Shown one piece after another: positions 7,520-17,770 of a DNA stretch of 64,000 nucleotides. The stretch's first letter is position 1. Each line of letters opens with the position of its first letter. The notes under the pieces are model-generated. The model was not told where the DNA came from and did no database searches. It worked only from the letters and a program-made list of their open reading frames with translations. Source of the DNA: Leucobacter massiliensis (GTDB taxonomy: Bacteria > Actinomycetota > Actinomycetes > Actinomycetales > Microbacteriaceae); the NCBI RefSeq assembly GCF_002982315.1, contig NZ_MWZD01000008.1:49423-113422 (forward strand), in the 5' to 3' direction. Made by a program: the position numbers and the translations under genes.

Positions 7520-9079
7520 ATGGCCTTGCTCTCCCAGCTGCTCAACCTGCCCGATCTGGGGCTTCGCCTCGTGCAGGCCGGGCCGGGCGACCCCGAGATC
7601 AGCTGGAGCTCGACCACGGAGCTGCTCGACCTCGGTGCCTACCTGGAGGGCGGCGAGATCATCCTCACCACTGGCCTCGCGCTCGCCGAGGACGACCCGC
7701 GCTGGCGGGACTTCGTCGCGAGCCTCAGCCGCGCCCGCGTCGCCGCGATCGGCTTCGGGATCGGCGTCAATCACGCGCGCATCCCGCCGCCCCTCAGCCG
7801 CGCCGCGAGCGAGTACCGGGTGGCGCTCTTCGAGATCCCGCTGCCCGTGCCGTTCATCGCGGTGACGAAGGCGATCGCGGCCCTGCTGCGCTCCGACGAG
7901 CTGCGAGCTGCGCGGGCGGCGCTGCAGGCGCAGCAACGGCTGCTCGACGGGGCGCGCAGCGACCGGGACCCGGCGGAGGTGCTGGCGAGCATCGCCCAGG
8001 CCACGGGGAAGCAGCTCGCGGTGGTGGGGTCCGACGGCAGCACCCTCGCGAGCACCGGCGGCTTCGCGGCGGCGCAGCGCGCCGACGGCGCCGAGTACAT
8101 CGAGCTCGACCCGGCCGGGGCCCTGCGGCTCGCCGTCGCGGGAGGGGCCCCGGCCACGCCCGAGGGCAGCGCGGTGATCGCTGCAGGGTCGATGGTGCTG
8201 GGGCTCGGCCTGCGCAGCGACCACGCCGACACGGCCCGCGAGCGCGGACGCTGGGGCCGGCTCACCGCGGCGCTGCTCGGGGGAGAGGTCTCGCCCGGTG
8301 CGGTCGCGATCCTGGACCCCGAGCTGCGCCTGCCCGAGCGCCTGCGCGCGGTCGCCGTGCAGGGCACCGCGGAGGACGTCGGCGAGTGGCGGCGGCGGCC
8401 GCGCACCGGCCTCGACCGGCTGATCGCCGCCGAGGAGGAGCCGCCGGCGCCCGGCCTCGCCCGCGCCTGGCAGCTCGCGGCGGATGAGCCAGAGGCGCTG
8501 GAGCGCCTGCTCGCTGTCGCTGCCGCCCACGGCCTCGACGTCGTGGTCGGCAGGCCGGCCACGCCCGCGGAGCTGCCCCTGAGCCGCCGTTCGGCCGCCT
8601 CCCGCGTCAGCGAGCTGTCGACGACCGCCCCGCTCTACGCCGCTCCGCGCGTGCCCGAGACGGTGTGGGCGGATCGGGACGCTCCGCTGCTGGAGGCGCT
8701 GCTCGCGGTGGAGCGGGCGGGGAGGGCCGCGCCGGATCCGGCGGCGCTCGTCCCGGAGGGCGCGACGCTCAGCTCGGCCGTGCTGGGGCCGCTCTCGCTG
8801 CGGGAGACCCGGCGTATCCCGGAGCCGGATGGGGAGGCCGAGCAGCCCGCGGCCGCGCCCCTCACGGCGGCGGAACGCGAGACCCTGCGCGAGACGCTGC
8901 GGGCCGTGTTCGAAGCCGACGGTCAGCGCGGCCCCGCGGCCACGAGGCTCGGGATCCACCGCAACACGCTGCGCGACCGCCTCTCGCGCATCGAACGCCT
9001 GACGGGGCGCTCGCTCGGCAGCGCGGACGACCGCTCCGAGCTGTGGCTGGCGCTGCGGCTCGAGGAGCTGGGCCGGTAG
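7520..9079 (+). CDS. PucR family transcriptional regulator
   Basis: 519-residue regulator. The N-terminal PucR domain reads 'LDLGAYLEGGEIILTTGLAL' (about residues 38-57), a GGDEF-like/sensor middle region follows, and the C-terminal PucR helix-turn-helix is 'RGPAATRLGIHRNTLRDRL' near residue 475. ATG 7520 is preferred over an in-frame GTG at 7487 because the GTG sits inside the inverted-repeat array. PucR proteins control purine, amino-acid or carboxylate catabolism, usually of adjacent genes; here the divergent glutaryl-CoA dehydrogenase and CoA-transferase genes. The effector is not evident. Confidence 0.88.
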   Translation: MALLSQLLNLPDLGLRLVQAGPGDPEISWSSTTELLDLGAYLEGGEIILTTGLALAEDDPRWRDFVASLSRARVAAIGFGIGVNHARIPPPLSRAASEYRVALFEIPLPVPFIAVTKAIAALLRSDELRAARAALQAQQRLLDGARSDRDPAEVLASIAQATGKQLAVVGSDGSTLASTGGFAAAQRADGAEYIELDPAGALRLAVAGGAPATPEGSAVIAAGSMVLGLGLRSDHADTARERGRWGRLTAALLGGEVSPGAVAILDPELRLPERLRAVAVQGTAEDVGEWRRRPRTGLDRLIAAEEEPPAPGLARAWQLAADEPEALERLLAVAAAHGLDVVVGRPATPAELPLSRRSAASRVSELSTTAPLYAAPRVPETVWADRDAPLLEALLAVERAGRAAPDPAALVPEGATLSSAVLGPLSLRETRRIPEPDGEAEQPAAAPLTAAERETLRETLRAVFEADGQRGPAATRLGIHRNTLRDRLSRIERLTGRSLGSADDRSELWLALRLEELGR

Positions 9080-9195
9080 CGGCACGCGGCCGGACGGCCG
9101 GACGAGCGAGGGGCGAGCCCGGCGAGCGGGAGACGGCGACGGCCCCGCGAGCGGGGGGCGGGCCGAGCCCGGCGAGCGGGGGCGGCCCGCGCCGC

Positions 9196-9651
9196 TCAGC
9201 GCTTCGGCACGGGCGACCCGAGCCACAGCAGCAGGATGAACACCGCGGTCACCGCGACCGCGAGGAGGAGCAGCGCGAGCCAGGGATGCCCCAGCACCCA
9301 CGCCAGCACCCGCTCCGGGAAGCGCCTCGGCGCCTCGCCGCCCGAGCCCAGCCGCCAGCGCCGCGGGAGCATCCCGCGGCGGTCGATGACCAGCTCGAAC
9401 GGCAGCGTCGCGAACGGCACCACCGCGCTCGCCAGGCCCAGCACGCCCCAGGAGAACCGCCAGCGGGCGTCCACCCACACCAGCACCGTCACCACGCAGT
9501 AGCTGAGGAACACGAAGCCGTGGATCCCACCGGCGGGCGTCACCCAGGCTTCGCTCACGCCGCTCGCGCGCAGGATCAGCGCGGCGATCAGCCCCGCCCA
9601 GGTGAGCAGTTCGGCGAAGGCGAAGATGCGGAACAGGCGGCGAGGCGTCAT
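9196..9651 (-). CDS. DUF3817 domain membrane protein
   Basis: 151-residue inner-membrane protein. The DUF3817 pattern is clear: 'RLFRIFAFAELLTWAGL', then 'GGIHGFVFLSYCV' with the conserved His, then 'LPFELVIDRR'. Four hydrophobic segments are visible, the last (about residues 120-143) near the C-terminus. DUF3817 proteins are widespread in actinobacteria and have no established function. It is a single gene, divergent from the neighbouring hydrolase. Confidence 0.85.
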   Translation of the reverse strand: MTPRRLFRIFAFAELLTWAGLIAALILRASGVSEAWVTPAGGIHGFVFLSYCVVTVLVWVDARWRFSWGVLGLASAVVPFATLPFELVIDRRGMLPRRWRLGSGGEAPRRFPERVLAWVLGHPWLALLLLAVAVTAVFILLLWLGSPVPKR

Positions 9652-9657
9652 GGCTCC

Positions 9658-9663
9658 ACCGTA
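9658..9663 (-). promoter_or_regulatory. -10 box (TACGGT), leaderless start of DUF3817 gene
   Basis: TACGGT on the minus strand, 6 nt before the ATG at 9651. Confidence 0.5.
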
Positions 9664-9709
9664 TCGGGCGCCTCCTGCGATCCCGCCGGGCGGCTCCCCC
9701 GCCCCGCGC

Positions 9710-9715
9710 TAGGGT
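9710..9715 (+). promoter_or_regulatory. -10 box (TAGGGT), leaderless start of hydrolase gene
   Basis: TAGGGT followed by six bases and the ATG at 9722. With the divergent box at 9658-9663 it leaves about 46 nt for two promoters back to back. Confidence 0.55.
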
Positions 9716-9721
9716 GGGGGC

Positions 9722-10510
9722 ATGGCGGGACGGGATCGCAGCTACGAGCGGGACGGCGTGCGCATGGCCTTCACCGACACCCCGGGCCCCGGTGGCTGCA
9801 CCTTCGTGCTGATCCACGGCATCGGCATGGGCCGCGTCGTGTTCTCCGGCGTGGGTGAGCGGCTGGCCGGGCGAGGCCGCGTGCTCGCCCCCGACCTGCC
9901 CGGATTCGGCGACTCCCCCGAACCCGGCACGCGGACCAGCCTCGAGGACAGCGCCCGCTTCATCGCCCGCTTCATCCGCGAGGAGGCGCGCGAGCCCGTC
10001 GTGCTCGTGGGACACTCGATGGGCACCCAGATCGCGGCCGAGGTGGCGCTCCGTCAGCCCGAGCTCGTGCGCGGGCTCGTGCTCATCGCCCCGACCGTCA
10101 ACCGCCGTGAGCGCAGCGCGATCCGGCAGGCGCTGCGGATGGTCCAGGACACCGCAGGCGAAGGGCCCAAAGTGCTGCTCACGGGGCTCGCGGAGTACGT
10201 GAAGACGAGCCCCGCGTGGTTCCTCAACAAGCTGCGATTCATGCTGGCGCACCGCCTCGAGGACATCTGCCCCCGCATCGGCACCCCCGCCCTCGTGCTG
10301 CGGGGCGAAACCGACCGGGTCTGTCCCCGAGACTGGACGGGCGAGATCGCCGCCGCGCTCCCGCACGGGCGCATGCTCGAGATCCCGGGACGCGGTCACG
10401 AAGCGATCATCAAGAGCCCCGAGCCGGTCGCCTCGATGATCCTGGAGTTCACCGACGAGCTCGACGCCACCGAGCAGTCGCGGCACCGGGATGGCGGCAC
10501 CGGCCGGTAG
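9722..10510 (+). CDS. alpha/beta hydrolase
   Basis: 262-residue single-domain alpha/beta hydrolase. The oxyanion region is 'IHGIGMG', the nucleophile elbow 'VGHSMGTQIAAEV' has Ser at about residue 100, the acid is in 'LRGETDRVCP', and the His in 'GRGHEAI' near residue 222. There is no signal peptide, so it should act in the cytoplasm. The substrate is unknown; the family includes esterases, haloperoxidase-like enzymes and C-C hydrolases. It stands alone and is convergent with the following gene across a shared hairpin. Confidence 0.88.
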   Translation: MAGRDRSYERDGVRMAFTDTPGPGGCTFVLIHGIGMGRVVFSGVGERLAGRGRVLAPDLPGFGDSPEPGTRTSLEDSARFIARFIREEAREPVVLVGHSMGTQIAAEVALRQPELVRGLVLIAPTVNRRERSAIRQALRMVQDTAGEGPKVLLTGLAEYVKTSPAWFLNKLRFMLAHRLEDICPRIGTPALVLRGETDRVCPRDWTGEIAAALPHGRMLEIPGRGHEAIIKSPEPVASMILEFTDELDATEQSRHRDGGTGR

Positions 10511-10539
10511 CGCACTGCGCGGCGACGCGAGCGCACTGC

Positions 10540-10574
10540 ACGGCAGCGGCCGCGCGGAGCGGCGCCGCTGCCGT
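10540..10574. terminator. bidirectional hairpin between convergent genes
   Basis: An 11-bp perfect stem (10540-10550 with 10564-10574, 13-nt loop), lying between the hydrolase stop and the stop of the convergent anchored protein. There is no T-tract. Confidence 0.5.
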
Positions 10575-11203
10575 CAGAAGAGCAGGAACTGGGCGGTGCC
10601 CGAGCCCGAGACGCCGCCCGCGGACACCCGCAGATGGTACGAGGCGCCGTCCGCGCTCACCGGATCGCGGGTGATGTCGCAGGTCTCCGGGCTCGAACGG
10701 GTGCGATCCCACGCGATCGACTCGCTCACGAGCGGCTTCCCGGGCTCCAGGATCACCGGGAGGCTCTCGGGGTTCTTCTGACAGTCCTTCGAGCGCCAGA
10801 CCTCGTCCTCGCCGCTCGTGATCGCAAACTCCATGCCCGCCGTGCCCAGCTCGGCGGAGCACGCCGCATCGCCCGTGTTCTCCACGCTCAGGGAGAGCTG
10901 CGGCTGCTCGCCCGCCGCATAGTCGGACTTGTCGGTGATCGGGGTCACCGTCAGCTGGCCCGCGGCGCACTCCGGCGGCTGCTCGCCGTCCCCGGCAGCC
11001 GGCTCCCCCTCCGGCGCGCTGCTCGGCAGATCGCCCGGCACCTCCACCTCCGAGGCCGACGGCGCGGCGCTGTTCGAGCCCGGCTTCAGGAAGACGAGCA
11101 CGATCACCGCGATCACCGCGAGCAGCCCCGCCAGGACGAGCAGCCGGCGCCGCATATAGACCTTGCGTCCCTTCGGACCTACGGGATCCCTCAGCGTCGA
11201 CAT
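10574..11203 (-). CDS. membrane-anchored extracytoplasmic protein, function unknown
   Basis: 209 residues. A basic N-terminus ends in MRRR and is followed by a single hydrophobic segment 'LLVLAGLLAVIAVIVLVFL' (about residues 20-38), then a Ser/Pro/Glu-rich linker. The external domain, about residues 80-209, has four Cys residues in beta-rich context ('ACSAELGTAGMEFAI', 'RSKDCQKNPE'). It resembles DUF4232/immunoglobulin-like extracytoplasmic modules of actinobacteria, but I do not recognise a defined family. It is transcribed alone from a TAGCCT box. Confidence 0.7.
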   Translation of the reverse strand: MSTLRDPVGPKGRKVYMRRRLLVLAGLLAVIAVIVLVFLKPGSNSAAPSASEVEVPGDLPSSAPEGEPAAGDGEQPPECAAGQLTVTPITDKSDYAAGEQPQLSLSVENTGDAACSAELGTAGMEFAITSGEDEVWRSKDCQKNPESLPVILEPGKPLVSESIAWDRTRSSPETCDITRDPVSADGASYHLRVSAGGVSGSGTAQFLLF

Positions 11204-11209
11204 GGCGCC

Positions 11210-11215
11210 AGGCTA
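11210..11215 (-). promoter_or_regulatory. -10 box (TAGCCT), leaderless start
   Basis: TAGCCT on the minus strand, 6 nt before the ATG at 11203. Confidence 0.5.
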
Positions 11216-11229
11216 ACGCGGAAGCGCGC

Positions 11230-11748
11230 TCAGAGCCGCTTCAACATGCGCGTGTTGCCGAGCGTGTTCGGCTTCACCCGCGCGAGGTCGAGGAACTCGG
11301 CGACGCCCTCATCGCTCGAGCGCAGCAGCTCGGCGTAGACATCGGCCGCGACGAGCTCGGTGTCCTCGCTCAGCTCCTCGAAGCCGTGCCGGGAGAAGAA
11401 CTCCGTCTCGAAGGTGAGGCAGAAGAGCTGCGTCAGGCCGAGATCCTGAGCCCGCGCCTCCAGCGACTCCAGCAGCCGGTGTCCCACGCCCCGGCCCAGC
11501 CACTCCTCCGAGACGCCCAGGGTGCGCACCTCCCCGAGCTGATCCCACATCACGTGCACGGCACCGTAGCCGACCACCGCATCCTCGCCGTCGGTCGCGA
11601 CCAGGAACTCCGGCACCGCGGCGTACAGGTCGACGAGGTCCTTGCCGAGCAGGATCCGTCGCGCCACGAGCGGCTCCATCAGCTCGACCATGCGCGGCAC
11701 ATCGGCGGTGCGCGCGGGACGGATGCGGATGTCGGGGCGTGAATTCAT
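11230..11748 (-). CDS. argA: GNAT amino-acid N-acetyltransferase (short ArgA type)
   Basis: 172-residue stand-alone GNAT acetyltransferase. The acetyl-CoA loop is 'RTLGVSEEWLGRGVGHRL' (about residues 75-92), and 'TFETEFFSRHGFEEL' matches the short N-acetylglutamate synthases of actinobacteria (compare M. tuberculosis Rv2747), which transfer acetyl from acetyl-CoA to glutamate in the first step of arginine synthesis. It lacks the kinase-like domain of long ArgA. Other amino-acid substrates remain possible. Its promoter is a TAGGCT box 6 nt from the ATG. It lies downstream of the clpC terminator and is independent of clpC. Confidence 0.82.
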   Translation of the reverse strand: MNSRPDIRIRPARTADVPRMVELMEPLVARRILLGKDLVDLYAAVPEFLVATDGEDAVVGYGAVHVMWDQLGEVRTLGVSEEWLGRGVGHRLLESLEARAQDLGLTQLFCLTFETEFFSRHGFEELSEDTELVAADVYAELLRSSDEGVAEFLDLARVKPNTLGNTRMLKRL

Positions 11749-11754
11749 CCACCC

Positions 11755-11760
11755 AGCCTA
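11755..11760 (-). promoter_or_regulatory. -10 box (TAGGCT), leaderless start of acetyltransferase gene
   Basis: TAGGCT on the minus strand, 6 nt before the ATG at 11748. Confidence 0.55.
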
Positions 11761-11874
11761 CTCTCGCACGCCCCACCGCACCGCCACCGGCGAGCGGCCC
11801 CGGGGCACGGGGCGGCGCGCACGGCACGGCGACGCACCGCGGAGCCCGCCGGAGACGCAGCGGACCGCGGACGC

Positions 11875-11910
11875 GCGAGGGCCCCGCTGCCGGAACAGCG
11901 GGGCCCTCGC
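11875..11910 (-). terminator. clpC terminator hairpin
   Basis: A perfect 15-bp stem (11875-11889 with 11896-11910) closing a 6-nt loop, 16 nt past the clpC stop. There is no T-tract, as is usual in high-GC actinobacteria. Confidence 0.65.
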
Positions 11911-11925
11911 GAAACGACCTGCGTG

Positions 11926-14451
<2,526 letters not shown>

Positions 14452-14719
14452 CTCTAACCTCCTTGCGGTCTCCGAAGACGGGGGGACACCGCTGATGCAT
14501 CCAGGCTACGGCGTGATCCCCGATCGCGGGGCGCTGTTCGTGCTGGGCGTAATGGGCCCCGGCCCGCCCGCGGCGCCTCGCTCGAGCGGCGGTGGTGCGG
14601 ACGGGCGGCGGCGCTTTCCGCGGGGGAAACGGCCGCCGCTCGCGAGAAGCGCCGCCGCTCACGGGAAGGAGGGGCGCGGAGGGGCCGGGCGGCTTGACCG
14701 GGGGCGCGGAGGCGGGTAA

Positions 14720-14754
14720 CTTATCGAAGAACGATAATAACGATGATCGATAAG
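14720..14754. promoter_or_regulatory. inverted repeat CTTATCGA-N19-TCGATAAG, probable operator
   Basis: This is the main content of the 337-bp gap between clpC and the next gene. The 8-nt arms (14720-14727, 14747-14754) are perfect, and the AT-rich spacer contains ACGATAATAACGAT, itself a GATAAT-type -10 element at 14733-14738. The downstream gene starts at 14789 behind GGAGG. The proximal part of the gap (14452-14500) holds the clpC ribosome site and promoter; I see nothing else in 14500-14719. Confidence 0.6.
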
Positions 14755-14788
14755 CGAGGCGGGGGACGCCTCGCGGAACGGAGGATCC

Positions 14789-15127
14789 GTGAACACTGCA
14801 GCTCGTGACACCAGCCCGCGCGAAGCGGCGCTCAGCCGCGGCGACACCTGGGGGGTCTGGATCCTCATCGCCGGCGGAGTCGCGATCGCCGCGTACACGG
14901 CGGTGCGGGGCGTCATGCGCATCGTGGAGATCCTGCGCAACGTCGACGTGCCCGTCGCCGCCGAGTTCACCGGCACGACCCTGCCCGCCCCGATCGGCGC
15001 CGACGGAGCCGAGCTCGCCGTCGCCCTGCAGCGGGCGGAGCTCACCGTGAGCGGACTGCCCGGCGTCGCGGTCGCCGCGGGCGTGCTGCAGGCGGCACGA
15101 CCACCGCGCCGTTCTCATCCACGCTGA
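14789..15127 (+). CDS. truncated small membrane protein (DUF2975-like N-terminus)
   Basis: 112 residues are readable. A GTG start follows ACGGAGGA. One membrane segment is visible ('WGVWILIAGGVAIAAYTAV', about residues 20-38), then 'LRNVDVPVAAEFTG', which resembles the start of four-helix DUF2975-type proteins. The reading then drops into 'QAARPPRRSHPR' and stops four bases before a degraded sequencing adapter, so the 3' part of the gene, with its remaining membrane segments, is missing from this assembly. It is controlled by the inverted repeat at 14720-14754, and DUF2975 genes are often followed by an HTH regulator, which is absent here. Confidence 0.55.
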   Translation: MNTAARDTSPREAALSRGDTWGVWILIAGGVAIAAYTAVRGVMRIVEILRNVDVPVAAEFTGTTLPAPIGADGAELAVALQRAELTVSGLPGVAVAAGVLQAARPPRRSHPR

Positions 15128-15130
15128 TTC

Positions 15131-15163
15131 ACGTCGGCGGCCCCATATTTGTATTGGAGACAG
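15131..15163 (+). other. degraded Nextera/Tn5 adapter, forward orientation (assembly artefact)
   Basis: 25 of 33 positions match the Nextera read-1 adapter TCGTCGGCAGCG+TCAGATGTGTATAAGAGACAG; the distal GGAGACAG end and CGTCGGC are intact. The orientation says that genuine insert sequence begins to the right, at 15164. It directly follows a truncated gene, so the junction is probably chimeric. Confidence 0.8.
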
Positions 15164-15198
15164 GGGCGGGGCTCACAGCCGGATCCCCCACAGGACGC

Positions 15199-16026
15199 GT
15201 GCCCGCCGCGGGGTCGGCGCTGGCGCTGATCCGGGCCTACGCCGCGGCCCTCGGCGCCAGCGAGGGCGCGGTGGCTCGGGCGATCCTGGCGCAGCCGGCC
15301 GAGATCCCGCAGTGGTCCACCCAGCAGCTCGCGAACGCCGCCGGAACCTCCACCGCAACGGTGATCCGCGCCTGCCAGCGGCTCGGCTTCCGAGGCTTCC
15401 AGCACCTGCGCCTCGAACTCGCCCGCGAGAGCGCCCCCGCCGCCGCGGCGCCGGCCGGAGACCGCGTGGACCTCGTCTTCGAGGCGGCGGTCGCCGCGCT
15501 GCAGAGCGGGCGGATCGCCGTCGACCGGAACGCACTCGGCCGGGCCGCCGACGCCCTCGCCGGCGCGCGGCGCGTCGTCTGCACCGCCAACGGCTTCTCC
15601 GCTCCCCCGCTGCAAGACGCGGCGATGCGGCTTGCCACCGTCGGCCGCCCCGTCGAGGCGCCCGTCGACATCCTCGCCCAGCAGTTCGCCGCGCACACCC
15701 TCGGCCCGGGCGACGCCTGCCTGGCGCTCAGCCACTCCGGGGCGAATGCCCACACCCTCGCCGCGGTGCGCGCGGCGAGGCGGCGCGGTGCGCGCATCGT
15801 CGCCGTCTGCAGTTACGCGAGCGCGCCGCTGCCCGAGCTCTCGGACATCGCGATCGCCACCGGTGCACTCGGCTCGCCGCACACCGTCGACCCCTTCTTC
15901 AGCCGGGTCGGGCACGCCGTGCTGCTGCAGGCGCTCGTCGGCGAGATCGCCGCCCGCGTCGAACCCGCCGACACCTGGGAGATGCGCGAGGTGGTGGCCG
16001 GGGCCCTCACGGACGCGGCCGGCTGA
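15199..16026 (+). CDS. MurR/RpiR family transcriptional regulator
   Basis: 275-residue regulator. It has an N-terminal RpiR helix-turn-helix ('QWSTQQLANAAGTSTATVIR', about residues 38-57) and a C-terminal SIS domain ('LALSHSGANAHTLAAVRAARRRGARIVAV') that binds phosphosugars or related phosphate esters. GTG 15199 is preferred to a TTG at 15154 because the TTG lies within the adapter-derived sequence. It lies 173 nt upstream of, and in the same direction as, the phosphatase/importer operon, so it likely senses the imported or released phosphorylated compound. Confidence 0.88.
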   Translation: MPAAGSALALIRAYAAALGASEGAVARAILAQPAEIPQWSTQQLANAAGTSTATVIRACQRLGFRGFQHLRLELARESAPAAAAPAGDRVDLVFEAAVAALQSGRIAVDRNALGRAADALAGARRVVCTANGFSAPPLQDAAMRLATVGRPVEAPVDILAQQFAAHTLGPGDACLALSHSGANAHTLAAVRAARRRGARIVAVCSYASAPLPELSDIAIATGALGSPHTVDPFFSRVGHAVLLQALVGEIAARVEPADTWEMREVVAGALTDAAG

Positions 16027-16139
16027 GCCGTCGCCGGGGCGGCCCGCCACCGCCCGTGAGCGGATCGCGAATCCTTCCTCCGGCCGTCACGCGGCGGCCC
16101 CGCGCCATTCACCGGGGCGTCATCCGGCGCCGGGATGCT

Positions 16140-16176
16140 CGGTGTGTAACCGCATTTCACGCCCGGTGTAACGGGC
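16140..16176 (+). promoter_or_regulatory. paired GGTGTAAC boxes upstream of the phosphatase-importer operon
   Basis: CGGT(N5)ACCG at 16140-16152 and GCCCG(N6)CGGGC at 16161-16176 are small inverted repeats that share CGGTGTAAC (the first has an extra TG). Their centres are about 22 nt apart, i.e. about two helical turns. They end 23 nt before the GTG of the first operon gene and are a good candidate for the RpiR operator, overlapping the promoter. Confidence 0.5.
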
Positions 16177-16199
16177 AGGGCAGACAGGGGGACGCCGCA

Positions 16200-16946
16200 G
16201 TGCAGCTCATCCGACTCGACGGCAGCTACAACGCGCGCGGCATCGGCGCGCCCGAGCGGCCGTGGCTGGTGCGCAGCGCCGCGCTCGACGGGCTCACGGC
16301 GAGCGGCGAGCGGACCCTGCGCGGCCTCGGCGTCGACCTCGTGATCGACCTGCGCGAGCCGCAGGAGCACGGGGCCCGCGCGCACGGGCTCGCGGTGCGC
16401 GAGCTGCCCCTCTACGGCGAGGCGCCACCGCGAGCCGGAACCCTCGAAGACGTCTACGCCCGGCTGATCCGGGATCGCGGGGAGCGGCTCGCCGCGGCCG
16501 TGGCCGCCATCGCCGAGCATCCGGGCACGGTCGCGGTGCACTGCACGGCGGGCAAGGATCGCACCGGCCTGGTCGTGGCGCTGGCACGGCTCGCCGCGGG
16601 AGAGGCCCGCGCCGAGATCCTCGCCGACTACGCGGCCTCGGGCGTCGCCGTGCGCGCCGCGCGGTCGGCGCTCGTCGCGGATCAGATCGCGCCGCTGCGG
16701 CTGAGCCGCGAGGCCCGGCGCGAGGCCGAGCGGCTGCACCTCGACAGCCCCGCCGCCGCACTGGGCCTCGCGCTCGAACAGCTGGACGCGCTCGGCGGCG
16801 CCGAGCGGTACCTGCTGCGCCACGGCGCGACCCCCGCGCAGCTCGCCGAGCTCGCCGCGCGGGCCGCGGAGGCGGCATCTCACGCGGCACCGGACCGGCC
16901 GGTGCCCGCAGCACGGGCGGCCCGGACCGCGGAGCCGGTGCGGTGA
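16200..16946 (+). CDS. tyrosine-protein phosphatase, MptpB-like (Y_phosphatase3)
   Basis: 248-residue phosphatase. 'WLVRSAALDGLTASGERTL' and 'LGVDLVIDLREPQEHG' match the Y_phosphatase3 fold. The P-loop 'HCTAGKDRTG' near residue 116 is the C-x5-R active site, with the Lys-Asp pair seen in M. tuberculosis MptpB, which hydrolyses phosphotyrosine, phosphoserine and phosphoinositides. No signal peptide is evident, so it acts in the cytoplasm. GTG 16200 is preceded by a G-rich GGGGGA ribosome site. Stop and next start overlap (GTGA). In this operon a small-molecule phosphate ester is a more likely substrate than protein; that is inference. Confidence 0.87.
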   Translation: MQLIRLDGSYNARGIGAPERPWLVRSAALDGLTASGERTLRGLGVDLVIDLREPQEHGARAHGLAVRELPLYGEAPPRAGTLEDVYARLIRDRGERLAAAVAAIAEHPGTVAVHCTAGKDRTGLVVALARLAAGEARAEILADYAASGVAVRAARSALVADQIAPLRLSREARREAERLHLDSPAAALGLALEQLDALGGAERYLLRHGATPAQLAELAARAAEAASHAAPDRPVPAARAARTAEPVR

Positions 16947-17770
16947 GCCGCGAGTCGGGCCGCTTCACGGTGCTGCACCTGAGCGATGTGCACGCGACCG
17001 AGAGCGGGCTGCTCTATGACGCGGTCGACGGCATCGGCCGCATGGCCCGGGTCGGCGACTACGCCTCCGCCGCCGGAGTGACGCCGGAGGCGGTCGTCGT
17101 CACCGGCGACCTGGTGCAGCGCGGTCACACCGCCGCCTACCCCGCCGTGGCCGATGCGTGCCGCGGACTCGCCGAAGCGATGGGCGCGCCCGTGCTGACC
17201 GTGCTCGGCAATCACGACGACCCCGCGGCCGCCCGCGCGCTGCCCGGCCACGGCGAGCGGCACTACGGCAGCAACACGATCGACGGCTTCCGCATCGTCC
17301 GGCTCGACTCGCACACGGGCGCCCTCGACGCCGAGCAGACGGAGTGGCTCGCCGCCGAGCTCGCCGCGCCCGCAGAGCACGGGACCGTCATCGCCCTCCA
17401 CCACGCCCCGCTCGGATCGCCGCTGCCCGCGCTCAGCCGGCAGGGTCTCGCCCATCCCGAGGCGCTGCTCGGCATCCTGGAGCGCTCCGACACCCGCGCC
17501 ATCCTCGCCGGGCACTTCCATCACCCCCTCACCGCCAGTGTCCGGGGGATCCCGGTGTTCGTCGCCCCCTCCCTCGCCTACCAGCAGGTGATGAACGCCG
17601 GGCCGCACGCCGTCGCCGGCCACGACGCACCCATGTTCTCGCTCGTGCAGTTCACGGGCGAGGGCGTCACCTCGACGGCCGTGCCGCTCGCCGCCCCCGA
17701 TCCGCTCTTCACCCGACCACTCGACCCACCGCTCTTCCATTCCCGACAGAAAGCGAACCATGTCTCGTAA
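16943..17770 (+). CDS. calcineurin-like metallophosphoesterase (CpdA/GpdQ class III)
   Basis: 275-residue cytoplasmic phosphodiesterase. All five metal-binding blocks are present in order: 'LSDVHATE' (D-x-H), 'VVVTGDLV', 'VLGNHDD', 'IALHHAPL' and 'ILAGHFHHP'. This complete set and its length fit class III phosphodiesterases such as CpdA, Rv0805 and GpdQ, which cleave cyclic nucleotides or glycerophosphodiesters. The GTG start overlaps the upstream phosphatase stop, and the gene ends 11 nt inside the substrate-binding protein gene. A phosphodiesterase and a phosphomonoesterase in series would release free phosphate from an imported diester. Confidence 0.88.
   Translation: MSRESGRFTVLHLSDVHATESGLLYDAVDGIGRMARVGDYASAAGVTPEAVVVTGDLVQRGHTAAYPAVADACRGLAEAMGAPVLTVLGNHDDPAAARALPGHGERHYGSNTIDGFRIVRLDSHTGALDAEQTEWLAAELAAPAEHGTVIALHHAPLGSPLPALSRQGLAHPEALLGILERSDTRAILAGHFHHPLTASVRGIPVFVAPSLAYQQVMNAGPHAVAGHDAPMFSLVQFTGEGVTSTAVPLAAPDPLFTRPLDPPLFHSRQKANHVS

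Noticed and set aside
9115..9180. GAGCCCGGCGAGCGGG repeated in the gap after the first PucR gene
   Set aside because: Two imperfect GC-rich copies with no palindromic order; could be composition.
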